Counted from the stretch's first letter, positions 5,811 to 13,089 are shown. The stretch: DNA of 14,770 bases from Fimiplasma intestinipullorum (GCA_018715065.1 DVMJ01000039.1:1-14770); one strand, 5' to 3'. A program made the numbers and translations. The notes: a model not told the origin generated them from the letters alone.

Positions 5811-7436
5811 TTATTTCCTAACTTCACGCGTTCGACGATAGACCTCGCGCCCATCCAAATAAGTCGCTAAGACCTGAATATCTTTGATGTGAGAAGGTGC
5901 TGTGGTATAAGGATTTTGATCCAATATGACAAAATCTGCACGTTTTCCGGCTTCCAGGCTGCCTTTGATCTTTTCTTCAAAGCTGGCATAGGCCCCTTCC
6001 AGCGTATAGGATCGCAGTGCTTCTTCAACTGTCAGCGCCTCTGAAGGAATAAACGGTCCTTCATTGTTGAGCGTACAGCGCGTGATCGCACACTGCATCC
6101 CGGCTAAGACATCCGGGAGTTCGACCGGTGCATCCGAGCCACTGGAAGCATGCTGGTTATAAAGGCGTTTAAACTGATAGGTCTTGGCCGCTTTTTGTTT
6201 CCCGATGCGCTTTTCAACGATATGTATATCATAATCTAAAAAGATAGGCTGGATATAGGCATGGATCTGCATGTCCTCAAAATCTTCTAATAAGCCTTCA
6301 TCGGTAATCTGACAATGGACGATCCCATGCCGATGGTCCGTCTTAGGGAATTGAGAGAGGACTTTACGGTAACTTAGCATGACCATTTTCATGATGCCAT
6401 CCCCAATACAATGGACAGCGACATACATGCCATGGGTATGCGCATAGGTAATCAGATCATCCAAAGTCTTCTGATCGAAGCAAAGAATTCCCTTTGCCTC
6501 TGGATCATCAGCATAAGGATAAGTCAAATAGGCTGTTCTCGCTCCTAAAGAACCATCTCCTAACAGTTTCAACGGTCCGATCTTAAAGTATTCACTGCCC
6601 ACATTGGAGGTATAGCCATCAGCGATAAACTGTTTCAGTTTTGCCAAGGTCGGAAGCTGGGCCTGTTCATTGACCTTAACGGTCAGAAGCCCCTCTTGTT
6701 CGAGTTCCTGATAAGCCTGGATGATGGTCCTGTAGCCAACATCAAAGGTCTCGAAATCATCCGTTTGGCTGCTGGTGATACCAAAAGCATTTAAGGATCG
6801 GCAGGAAGCCAGGATCATTTCCTTTAACTGTTCTAAAGTAGGCTGGGGAATCGCATTATAAACCATTCCCAACGCATTTTCTCGAAAGATGCCAAGCGGT
6901 TGGCCCTTTTCATCGACATCAAACCGACCGCCCTCTACCTGCGACGTGGAAGCATCGATGCCAAGGATATCTAAGGCTTTGGAATTAACGACACACACAT
7001 GACCGCAGGCACGGATCAGACAGATCGGATGTTGGGTACTGATCTTATCGAGATCATAACGATTCAGGAAGCGTTTTTCATCGCTGAAATAATCATGATT
7101 CCAGCCACGTCCACGCAGCCACTCCCCTTCTTTTAAGGGGTGCGCGGCTAAATAGCTCCTGGCCGTTTCAATCACATCCTGAATGCTGTGTGTATGCTCA
7201 GCCAATTGCAGCTGATATAAGGTAGAACCATATCCTAATAAATGCATATGGCTATCATTGAAGCCGGCGGTGACAAAGCATCCCTCCAGATCCACCACCT
7301 GACTGTTGTCATTCTGATAAGTCAAGGCCACTTCGTTTTCGCCCACGTAGATCACATTGCGATCGTCAACGACCATCGCTCGCGCCATACCTTGCGTCAT
7401 CGTATCAATGATGCCGTGTATATAAATCGTTCGCAT
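5811..7436 (-). CDS. YtcJ-like amidohydrolase (amidohydrolase 3 family)
   Basis: This is a metal-dependent hydrolase of the amidohydrolase TIM-barrel superfamily. It probably cleaves an amide, carbamate or N-acyl bond in the cytoplasm; the substrate cannot be read from sequence. Seen in 541 aa: the metal-binding HxH (H63, H65 in FNDSHMHLLG), H342 in VHCIGDG, H370 and H374 in RHGIVHCQ, and the catalytic-type Asp D435 in SGSDAPVE. The small beta-sandwich is made from both ends, closing with GSLEAGKRADFVILDQNP. I chose ATG at 7434-7436 because GGAG lies seven bases upstream; the ATG at 7440-7442 is one base from the GGAG and too close. A terminator-like hairpin ends about 20 bases upstream with no room for a promoter, so expression must come by read-through from the acetyltransferase gene. 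Many YtcJ relatives are annotated only by fold. Confidence 0.88.
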   Translation of the reverse strand: MRTIYIHGIIDTMTQGMARAMVVDDRNVIYVGENEVALTYQNDNSQVVDLEGCFVTAGFNDSHMHLLGYGSTLYQLQLAEHTHSIQDVIETARSYLAAHPLKEGEWLRGRGWNHDYFSDEKRFLNRYDLDKISTQHPICLIRACGHVCVVNSKALDILGIDASTSQVEGGRFDVDEKGQPLGIFRENALGMVYNAIPQPTLEQLKEMILASCRSLNAFGITSSQTDDFETFDVGYRTIIQAYQELEQEGLLTVKVNEQAQLPTLAKLKQFIADGYTSNVGSEYFKIGPLKLLGDGSLGARTAYLTYPYADDPEAKGILCFDQKTLDDLITYAHTHGMYVAVHCIGDGIMKMVMLSYRKVLSQFPKTDHRHGIVHCQITDEGLLEDFEDMQIHAYIQPIFLDYDIHIVEKRIGKQKAAKTYQFKRLYNQHASSGSDAPVELPDVLAGMQCAITRCTLNNEGPFIPSEALTVEEALRSYTLEGAYASFEEKIKGSLEAGKRADFVILDQNPYTTAPSHIKDIQVLATYLDGREVYRRTREVRK

Positions 7437-7453
7437 GAACATTCTCCTTTCTA

Positions 7454-7482
7454 TGAAAACAAAAAGGGGAACGAGCCCCTCA
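7454..7482 (-). terminator. Hairpin/T-tract behind the acetyltransferase gene, abutting the next gene's leader
   Basis: AGGGG (7465-7469) pairs with CCCCT (7476-7480). On the minus strand TTTTTGTTTT follows, the layout of a strong intrinsic terminator. The stem overlaps the acetyltransferase stop codon. The amidohydrolase ribosome site begins only about 10 bases further on. Confidence 0.8.
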
Positions 7483-7911
7483 GTCTATTAATAATTTAAA
7501 ATAATTTCTCTGTTCTTTTCGGCAGGTATATCCCCAGGCTTCATAGAAAGCATGGGCAGCTGTACGCCGGGCCCCAGAATTGAGGCGTATTCCTTCTGCG
7601 CCGATCTCTCTGGCCCAATCTTCTACCATCAACAGCAAAAGACCGCCAATGCCGTTACGACGGTATGCTTTCTTGACTGCTAACCCCAACACATTGACTA
7701 AAGGGTTGGCATAAGTCACATCATAGCGCTGGGCATGAATATACCCTACGACCTGTCCGTCACATTCGTAAACGAAAATACAATGTTCCGGATTTTTCAG
7801 TACTTTTTTTAACTGTGACTCACATAAATCTAAAGGCACTTCATATCCTAAATCTTCGCAATTGATTTGCCAGATATTGAGGCCGTCTGTAGGCTCGCAT
7901 AATCTCAACAT
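7480..7911 (-). CDS. GNAT-family N-acetyltransferase
   Basis: This enzyme transfers an acetyl group from acetyl-CoA to an amine of a small molecule or protein; the substrate is unknown. In 143 aa the order is the GNAT fold: an N-terminal strand and helix (LRLCEPTDG), strands CIFVYECDGQVVGYI, motif A (VLGLAVKKAYRRNGIGGLLL, with R84-R-N-G87-I-G89 for the CoA pyrophosphate), then ARRTAAHAFYEAWGY, the usual motif B tail. I chose ATG at 7909-7911: GGAG lies seven bases upstream. The ATG at 7936-7938 overlaps the promoter -10 box and the ATG at 7915-7917 touches the GGAG, so neither can be the normal start. The gene has its own consensus promoter and is followed by a hairpin and the amidohydrolase gene. 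Confidence 0.88.
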   Translation of the reverse strand: MLRLCEPTDGLNIWQINCEDLGYEVPLDLCESQLKKVLKNPEHCIFVYECDGQVVGYIHAQRYDVTYANPLVNVLGLAVKKAYRRNGIGGLLLLMVEDWAREIGAEGIRLNSGARRTAAHAFYEAWGYTCRKEQRNYFKLLID

Positions 7912-7936
7912 AGACATTCTCCTTTTTTCTGCACCC

Positions 7937-7965
7937 ATTATAGCTTATAATGAAAGCGAATACAA
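7937..7965 (-). promoter_or_regulatory. Promoter of the acetyltransferase gene
   Basis: On the minus strand TTGTAT (7960-7965), 17 bases and TATAAT (7937-7942). The predicted transcript start near 7930 gives a leader of about 20 bases to the chosen ATG and excludes the upstream ATG overlapping the -10 box. Confidence 0.75.
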
Positions 7966-8012
7966 GAAAAAAATAGTGATTTGAACAAAAGCGCCTCATT
8001 CAACATCAAATT

Positions 8013-8035
8013 GAAAAAGGGACATCGTCCCTTTG
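8013..8035 (-). terminator. Terminator of the marR-MATE operon
   Basis: AAAGGGAC (8016-8023) pairs perfectly with GTCCCTTT (8027-8034) around a three-base loop. The minus strand continues with TT. It lies 10 bases after the MATE stop codon. Confidence 0.8.
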
Positions 8036-8044
8036 GTCCTTTGT

Positions 8045-9391
8045 TTATGATTCGAGCGGTAAATGTTTTTTCTTAAAGAATCTGAAGGCAATGGCATTGG
8101 TGAATGTGGTCAACATATCCGAGATTGGCTCCGCCAGCATGACGGCATAAACACCCCAGCTCAAAATCGAAGGCAGGATATAGATCAATGGGATCAGTAA
8201 AATGACCTTACGATAGAAAGCAAAGAAGAAGGACGTTTTACCAAAGCCAAGTGAAGTATAGCTCTGCTGGAAGATAGAGTTGGCGCCTAAAACACTTAAC
8301 CCTAGAATATAAACTCTTAACATCGGCATGGTCAGTTCAATGAGTTCCGGATCACTGGCAAACAAAGAAATGAACAGCCGAGGTAAGCCTTCCATGACTG
8401 ACACGCTCAATAAGGTATAGCCTAGAGCCACCACCATGGCGAGCTTCATGGTCTTTCTGACGCGCGTATAGTTTTTAGCGCCGTAGTTGTAGCTAATGAT
8501 CGGCTGTGTTCCCTGCGCAATCCCTTCCACGGGTAAGGTAACGATCTGTGCCAAAGATGAGATGATCGTCATGGCGCTGACCGCCAGATCGCTGCCGAAG
8601 AAAAGCAGCTGACGATTAAAGGATACCTGCAGGACGCCTTCTGAAGCACTCATAAAGAAGGGAGAAAACCCTAAGCCTAACACCCGCTTAAGGATGGGCA
8701 TATCCACCCGAAAATATTGACGTCGTATTTTCAGATTGGTCTTCTTTCCTGTCAAAAACTGCATGACCCAAAGACAGGAGACACATTGTGAGATGACCGT
8801 TGCGATAGCGGCCCCTTTGACATCCAAACCTAAGACAAAAATAAAGATAGGATCTAAAATGATATTCAGCACGCCTCCGATCATCAGCGTCAGCATGCCA
8901 AATTTGGTATAGCCCTGGGCATTGATGAAATAATTCATCCCCACACTCAACTGAACAAAGAGTGTCCCCAGGCAATAGATCCCCATGTAATCCATGGCAT
9001 AGCGGATCGTATTCTCACTGGCTCCAAATAAAAACAGCAGATCCTCTCCAAAAACAAGCAGGATCACCGTAATGATGATGGATGATATCACCAGGTCGAA
9101 GAAACAATTCCCCATGATCCGTTCTGCCAGATCTGTCCGCTTTTCACCCATATGGATGCTTGCCAATGGGGCACCGCCACGTCCAAACAAATTCGTAAAA
9201 GCCGTAATGATCGTAATAATGGACGTACACAGCCCAATCCCGGCAATTCCTAATGATCCATCTGGCAGCTGACCGATATAGATTCGGTCCACCATATTGT
9301 AGATCAGGGTCGCCAATTGCGCTAAAATCGCCGGGATCGCCATGGATAATAACAGTTTTGATATTTTTTCTTTTTCTAATCGTTCATTCAT
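8045..9391 (-). CDS. MATE-family efflux transporter (MepA/NorM-like)
   Basis: This is an integral membrane antiporter that expels drugs or other organic cations using Na+ or H+ gradients. The 448 aa protein shows about 12 hydrophobic segments in two MatE halves. The first starts KLLLSMAIPAILAQLATLIY, followed by NMVDRIYIGQL, the typical 'P....L....YN.VD.....' entry of MATE proteins. GRGGAPLASIHMGEK is the conserved loop after helix 2. The second half begins near residue 235 and contains VEGIAQGTQPIISYNYGA, the paired MATE signature. The start ATG overlaps the MarR stop as ATGA, with GGAGG upstream inside the marR gene, so the two are translationally coupled. The layout (MarR regulator then MATE pump) matches the MepR-MepA pair of Staphylococcus aureus. 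Substrates are unknown. Confidence 0.93.
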   Translation of the reverse strand: MNERLEKEKISKLLLSMAIPAILAQLATLIYNMVDRIYIGQLPDGSLGIAGIGLCTSIITIITAFTNLFGRGGAPLASIHMGEKRTDLAERIMGNCFFDLVISSIIITVILLVFGEDLLFLFGASENTIRYAMDYMGIYCLGTLFVQLSVGMNYFINAQGYTKFGMLTLMIGGVLNIILDPIFIFVLGLDVKGAAIATVISQCVSCLWVMQFLTGKKTNLKIRRQYFRVDMPILKRVLGLGFSPFFMSASEGVLQVSFNRQLLFFGSDLAVSAMTIISSLAQIVTLPVEGIAQGTQPIISYNYGAKNYTRVRKTMKLAMVVALGYTLLSVSVMEGLPRLFISLFASDPELIELTMPMLRVYILGLSVLGANSIFQQSYTSLGFGKTSFFFAFYRKVILLIPLIYILPSILSWGVYAVMLAEPISDMLTTFTNAIAFRFFKKKHLPLES

Positions 9392-9816
9392 CCTTTACCA
9401 CCTCCAAGATTCTGATAGATCTGATATAAGACTTCGTGAAAGACAGCCTTGTCTTCTTCACGAACAGCAGTATAAGCTGTCTGATTAAAGGTATTTTGAA
9501 TCGCAATAATTTCGTTCACTAATTTTTTAGCCGAAGCATCGATCGTCAGGATATTGCATCGTCGATTGTGTGGATCCGGTTGACGGTCGAGATATCCTTT
9601 ATGTACCAGTTTCTCGACAGCCATGGATACATGGCCTTTAGAGATTCCCCGAACATCCACAATGTCCTGTGCATGATTGTATTCCGGATTGTTATGTAAG
9701 AAGGCTAAAACATCCACTTCGGCCTGGGACAATCCATATTTTTTTAGAACCGGTTCAAATAAAGACGTATACTTTTTCGTGATATAAGGGTACATCGCCA
9801 GCGTAAAGTATTTCAT
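9388..9816 (-). CDS. MarR-family transcriptional regulator
   Basis: A dimeric winged-helix repressor that probably releases DNA when it binds a toxic small molecule, controlling its own gene and the overlapping MATE pump. In 142 aa: an N-terminal dimerisation helix (1-25), the DNA-binding domain with DVLAFLHNN, the recognition helix in GISKGHVSMAVEKLVHKGYL (about 57-76), and the wing RQPDPHNRRCNILTI. The wing's Asp-Pro-x-x-Arg-Arg is the conserved MarR wing motif. C-terminal dimerisation helices follow. The start ATG has AAGGAGG seven bases upstream. The promoter just upstream has its -35 box inside a perfect inverted repeat. The function is inferred from family and gene order; inducer unknown. 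Confidence 0.92.
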   Translation of the reverse strand: MKYFTLAMYPYITKKYTSLFEPVLKKYGLSQAEVDVLAFLHNNPEYNHAQDIVDVRGISKGHVSMAVEKLVHKGYLDRQPDPHNRRCNILTIDASAKKLVNEIIAIQNTFNQTAYTAVREEDKAVFHEVLYQIYQNLGGGKG

Positions 9817-9851
9817 ACAGCACCTCCTTCAGTTTGTTTTTGAACAGTTAA

Positions 9852-9880
9852 ATAATAAACCTGTATTTTCTTTTTGTCAA
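9852..9880 (-). promoter_or_regulatory. Promoter of the marR-MATE operon
   Basis: On the minus strand a perfect TTGACA (9875-9880), a 17-base spacer and TATTAT (9852-9857): close to the sigma-A consensus, so strong unless repressed. Confidence 0.85.
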
Positions 9881-9889
9881 GACAAAAAG
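9870..9889. promoter_or_regulatory. Candidate MarR operator: perfect inverted repeat over the -35 box
   Basis: CTTTTTGTC (9870-9878) and GACAAAAAG (9881-9889) are perfect complements separated by two bases. The TTGACA box lies in its middle. Size and TTGTC/GACAA core resemble MarR-family sites, and a repressor bound here would block RNA polymerase. A second, imperfect dyad (CAG..CTG, 9845-9863) covers the -10 box. Part of the repeat also forms the T-tract of the neighbouring terminator, which could explain some of the symmetry. Confidence 0.55.
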
Positions 9890-9914
9890 TGGAATCGCTT
9901 TTTTACGATTCCAC
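9884..9914 (-). terminator. Terminator of the GH32 gene
   Basis: GTGGAATCG (9889-9897) pairs with CGATTCCAC (9906-9914). The minus strand then has five T residues. The stem includes the last sense codons and stop codon of the GH32 gene, and its T-tract runs into the marR promoter region. Confidence 0.85.
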
Positions 9915-11213
9915 CCACAAAGCATAAGGACGTGGGATAGTATAGTCCGCTTTGAGATTGTAGACAATCTGACTCAGGACGCGCCTGCCACCATTGACAT
10001 AGATTTCAAACACATGCCGGTCATAATAAATATCCAGATGATAACGTCCCTGTAAAGAAGAACTCACGGTCTGATTTTTGACCTTCAACGCTTGAATCGA
10101 TACCTGCTGTCGATCCACTTGCAGTCGATCGTGTTGAACCTGGATCTTCAAACCGCCTAGATGCATCAGATCGCCTTCCTTCAGTTCCACCACCAGGCGA
10201 AACGGTTGGGTAAAATCAAGCTGGCTAGCCGGTTTGTCAAAAAGTGCTTCGACATGAGGATGGACCGGGGTATAAATATGCCCCTCTTTTTGTTGCAAAA
10301 GACGAGGATAACTGAACATGCCGCACCAGTCTTCCCCATCGGGAGCCTGACGCATACGCAGCCAGCCGATCATCACCAGATTTCCTTCCATGTCCTGAAA
10401 TGTCTGCGGTGCGTAGAAGTCTAATCCTTCATCCAGATACTGCCAGGCACCTGTTCGGCGCAAGGCAAGCCCTTCGCCAGCCACCGGGAAAATCAACGCA
10501 TTACAATTGGGACCGGGTACCTGATCGATATTCTCCGCCGACACCATGGCATAGCGCTGCCCTTCGATATTAACAAGATCTGGACATTCCCACATATCCC
10601 CGATCTCAGGATCACTGAAGATGCCAGCACGCTCAAAATGTACCCCGTCCTGGCTCTGATAAAAGAGCATCGCACCAGCGTATCCTTTCGTTGATGGGAT
10701 CTTGCTTCCGACCGCTAAAAAAACCTGTCCTGACTTGTCCAGCCAGACTTTAGGATCACGCGTATGGGTCGGATGTCCTTGGGAAAGATCATTGATCACG
10801 GGGATCACGACCTGTTTGTCCTGAAGATTATCGAAATGCCAACCATCTTTTGAACGACAGAGCACCTGGCTGGCGAGATAGTCCTGTTCGCTCACTTTGA
10901 TATGAATATTCTCCGGATCCTCTTTTGTATACCGAATCCCTGTATAATAGAGATAGAGTACCTCATCACGCACCAGCGCAGAACCGGAAAAGCAACCGTT
11001 GCGATCATAAGCTTTGCTTGGATACAAAGCGATCGGCAAGTGAGTAAAATGGACCAGATCATCGCTGATCGCATGTCCCCAGTGCATCGTTCCCCAGGAA
11101 GGCGCGTAAGGAAAATGCTGATAAAAAAGATGATAGTGTCCCTGGAAAACAATCAATCCATTAGGATCATTTAACCATCCATAAGGGGCACATAAATGAT
11201 ATTTGGGCTGCAT
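9903..11213 (-). CDS. GH32 beta-fructosidase (sucrose/sucrose-6-phosphate hydrolase type)
   Basis: Hydrolyses terminal beta-fructosides such as sucrose, sucrose 6-phosphate or short fructans. The 436 aa protein has the GH32 five-bladed propeller signature from its very start: WLNDPNG with nucleophile D16, FSGSA (75-79), the transition-state stabiliser D153 in TRDP, and the acid/base E209 in MWECPD. A beta-sandwich C-terminal module follows. It has no signal peptide, so it acts in the cytoplasm on imported sugar. It is shorter than many ScrB proteins (about 480-490 aa). No PTS permease, ABC transporter, LacI repressor or fructokinase gene is nearby, so it is an orphan. The start ATG has AGGAGG eight bases upstream. 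A terminator hairpin ends right at that ribosome site, leaving no promoter in the gap. Confidence 0.92.
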   Translation of the reverse strand: MQPKYHLCAPYGWLNDPNGLIVFQGHYHLFYQHFPYAPSWGTMHWGHAISDDLVHFTHLPIALYPSKAYDRNGCFSGSALVRDEVLYLYYTGIRYTKEDPENIHIKVSEQDYLASQVLCRSKDGWHFDNLQDKQVVIPVINDLSQGHPTHTRDPKVWLDKSGQVFLAVGSKIPSTKGYAGAMLFYQSQDGVHFERAGIFSDPEIGDMWECPDLVNIEGQRYAMVSAENIDQVPGPNCNALIFPVAGEGLALRRTGAWQYLDEGLDFYAPQTFQDMEGNLVMIGWLRMRQAPDGEDWCGMFSYPRLLQQKEGHIYTPVHPHVEALFDKPASQLDFTQPFRLVVELKEGDLMHLGGLKIQVQHDRLQVDRQQVSIQALKVKNQTVSSSLQGRYHLDIYYDRHVFEIYVNGGRRVLSQIVYNLKADYTIPRPYALWVES

Positions 11214-11227
11214 CGCTGATTCCTCCT

Positions 11228-11250
11228 AAAAAAGACTGCCCTCAGGCAGC
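11228..11250 (-). terminator. Terminator of the large lipoprotein gene, touching the GH32 ribosome site
   Basis: CTGCC (11236-11240) pairs with GGCAG (11245-11249) around a four-base loop. On the minus strand TCTTTTTT follows and runs straight into AGGAGG of the GH32 gene. The stem is the same as in the terminator of the small lipoprotein gene. Confidence 0.75.
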
Positions 11251-11252
11251 CT

Positions 11253-12458
11253 CTATTCCAGACAAACTAGACCGGCATCGACTTCCATCGATGTAACCAT
11301 CTCATCTTTGGGTGCGGTAAGATCCACATCACCAAAGAGAGCAGAATTTCGCATCGCATCCGTATCCATATTTAAGGTAATCGTGGCCCGGCTGCCCTCG
11401 GTCGTAATCTGTACAAAGGTATCATCGCCGACTCCCAAAGAATCTTTCAAGGTCTCTTCCTGGCCAAGCAATGCCGCCGCTGTTTGCGCATCTCCCATAT
11501 CCATGCTCATGATCATTTCCAGACCCAGAAGCTGATCATTACCATCAAAGCTCAGATTGACATCCGTATCCATGCCAGAAAGGACGCCAGAACACTTAAT
11601 CGTCATCGGAGCCGAAAGCGTATTGATCACCTCATCAGGAACAGTAATCTCACTGATCTCATTATATTGATCAAAGGTCATGCTCATTTCAAAACGATTG
11701 ATGGAGCAGCTGGCTTCTGAACCCAGTGACTCCTGCAGACTGGCTGTCAGCAGTTCATCAAAACCATCCGTAAGATCCAGCTTGATTTGCGCAGGAAGCT
11801 TGGAATCCTTGTACAAATAGACTTCGCCATCGATTTGGACATCGGTTGAGCTTGTATCATCAAAGACACCTGATGAATCAAGGATATCCGACCCGACATC
11901 CGGCATGGCTTCATCAAAAACATCACTGCTCATCTTCCCTGTGATGAGATAAACCTCCTTATCATTGATCTTCTCATCCGTCGATTCTAATTTCAAGGTC
12001 TCTTCATCAAAGTTGCTCAAGAAATCCGGGGTAATGATTTCATCAAAATTGGCCTGTGCACCAACCTCCCGTACCCAGCTTTGGCTCTCTGAAGTTTGTG
12101 TATAGGTCACCGTTTGGCCATCTTCTTCAACGACATACATCTGACCATCCATGCTTTCTTCCTGACCTAGCATTGATACACTGACTTCCATCTGCATATC
12201 CATCCCTGCCGGATCTTTTTGCATATCGCCGTCCATGGACATATTCATAGTCATTGGCAGTTCATAACCAGAAGCCTCAATATTCATATCCATATCCATA
12301 ACAAACTGCATATTCGCTGAATCCACATCCTGCAATGCGGTTTTCGCATCTGCCATCAGATCATCGAGATTGACCTTATCTTGTGAACAGCCACACAGTA
12401 AACCCAGCATCAAGACGCCGCAAAGCATCCAATGCCCATGATGATTAGACTTTAACAT
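11253..12458 (-). CDS. Large Met/Asp-rich lipoprotein, DUF6612-like domain plus shared C-terminal domain
   Basis: A predicted membrane-anchored lipoprotein of 401 aa. The signal peptide ends in a lipobox LLCGC (lipidated C24; a Cys at -2 is unusual). The N-terminal part (about 30-280) is beta-rich, with LDDLMADAKTALQDVDSANM and amphipathic Met/Asp strands. It resembles DUF6612/LppX-like lipoprotein folds that hold hydrophobic ligands; this is a judgement from pattern only. Residues 50-96 contain 13 Met. The C-terminal part (about 284-401, TIKCSG ... GLVCLE) is clearly homologous to the neighbouring small lipoprotein, including both Cys (C289, C399) and LFGDVDL. I chose ATG at 12456-12458 with AAGGGGG upstream; an in-frame ATG 22 codons earlier would put charged residues before the signal peptide and has no ribosome site. 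Function unknown. Confidence 0.85.
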   Translation of the reverse strand: MLKSNHHGHWMLCGVLMLGLLCGCSQDKVNLDDLMADAKTALQDVDSANMQFVMDMDMNIEASGYELPMTMNMSMDGDMQKDPAGMDMQMEVSVSMLGQEESMDGQMYVVEEDGQTVTYTQTSESQSWVREVGAQANFDEIITPDFLSNFDEETLKLESTDEKINDKEVYLITGKMSSDVFDEAMPDVGSDILDSSGVFDDTSSTDVQIDGEVYLYKDSKLPAQIKLDLTDGFDELLTASLQESLGSEASCSINRFEMSMTFDQYNEISEITVPDEVINTLSAPMTIKCSGVLSGMDTDVNLSFDGNDQLLGLEMIMSMDMGDAQTAAALLGQEETLKDSLGVGDDTFVQITTEGSRATITLNMDTDAMRNSALFGDVDLTAPKDEMVTSMEVDAGLVCLE

Positions 12459-12561
12459 AAAATTCCCCCTTCTTTTTATATTTTTCTTAACAATAAGATA
12501 ACATATTGTGACATTCTTCGACAATGCCCAATCAGCCAGAAAAGCACAGATTGAGCCTTAT

Positions 12562-12567
12562 ATTATA
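12562..12567 (-). promoter_or_regulatory. Probable -10 box for the large lipoprotein gene
   Basis: The minus strand reads TATAAT about 100 bases before the ATG, downstream of the small lipoprotein gene's terminator. No good -35 box is seen at 17 bp (GGTGAT), so the promoter may be weak or activator-dependent. An alternative with TTGTCG/TTATCT lies closer to the gene. Confidence 0.4.
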
Positions 12568-12595
12568 CATTCTTTTCACTTTCTATCACCTGCCA

Positions 12596-12621
12596 AAACA
12601 AAAACTGCCCGCAGGCAGTTT
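12596..12621 (-). terminator. Terminator of the small lipoprotein gene
   Basis: AACTGCC (12603-12609) pairs with GGCAGTT (12614-12620). The minus strand continues TTTGTTTT. It has the same CTGCC/GGCAG core and four-base loop as the terminator of the large lipoprotein gene. Confidence 0.85.
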
Positions 12622-12632
12622 CCATTTGAAAG

Positions 12633-13061
12633 TTATTCCTGACAAGTTAAGCCAGCATCATCTTCCATAGATTTGATCATTTCTTCTTTAGATGCATCTA
12701 AATCAACATCACCAAAGAGATCTGAATCCTGCATCTGAGAACGATTCATATCAATAGTGATTTCAATTTCAGAACCGTCAGCTTTAATATCTACTGTGCT
12801 TTCGTCAACACCTAAAGCTTCCGCAAAATAAGATTCCTGACCTTCTACCTGACTGGCGCCTTCTTCACTACCCATATCCATTGACATGATCATTTCTAAT
12901 CCAGTAAGCTTTTCGTCACCGTCAAATTCCAGATTGACAGTGGCATCTAATCCTTCCATCATTCCCGAGCATTTGACAGTCTCTGCGGATCCTCCTCCGC
13001 CACCGCTGCTGCATCCAACCAACATCAGGGCAGCTAAAGCGAGTCCTACCATTTTTTTCAT
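12633..13061 (-). CDS. Small lipoprotein with conserved Cys pair (DUF1307-like)
   Basis: A predicted 142 aa lipoprotein: signal peptide MKKMVGLALAALMLVGC with lipobox LVGC (C17), a flexible SSGGGGGS linker, then one beta-rich domain. The domain begins VKCSG (C31) and ends GLTCQE (C140), so the two Cys probably form a disulfide outside the membrane. The plan (short lipoprotein, opening 'CSG', strand 'DATVNLEFDGDEKLTGLEM', closing 'Gly-Leu-Thr-Cys') recalls DUF1307/YehR-like Firmicutes lipoproteins, but I do not assign it firmly. About half of its residues match residues 284-401 of the larger lipoprotein encoded just downstream. The start ATG has AGGAGGG upstream. It has its own -10 box and terminator. 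Role unknown; acidic surface. Confidence 0.85.
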   Translation of the reverse strand: MKKMVGLALAALMLVGCSSGGGGGSAETVKCSGMMEGLDATVNLEFDGDEKLTGLEMIMSMDMGSEEGASQVEGQESYFAEALGVDESTVDIKADGSEIEITIDMNRSQMQDSDLFGDVDLDASKEEMIKSMEDDAGLTCQE

Positions 13062-13081
13062 AAATTATCCCTCCTGAATCC

Positions 13082-13087
13082 ATTATA
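13082..13087 (-). promoter_or_regulatory. -10 box for the small lipoprotein gene
   Basis: A perfect TATAAT lies on the minus strand 20 bases before the ATG, giving a very short leader. The -35 position (TAGTAT at 17 bp) is poor, but the upstream DNA is rich in A/T tracts that could act as an UP element. Confidence 0.55.
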
Positions 13088-13089
13088 TA

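Noticed and set aside
9870..9889. The palindrome could be only a bidirectional terminator.
   Set aside because: A two-base centre cannot form a proper RNA hairpin loop, and the -35 box is inside it; an operator is the better reading, although overlap with the T-tract is real.
11484..11720. Plus-strand frames opposite the large lipoprotein gene.
   Set aside because: Shadow frames with no ribosome site; the minus-strand gene has lipobox, ribosome site and a homologous neighbour.
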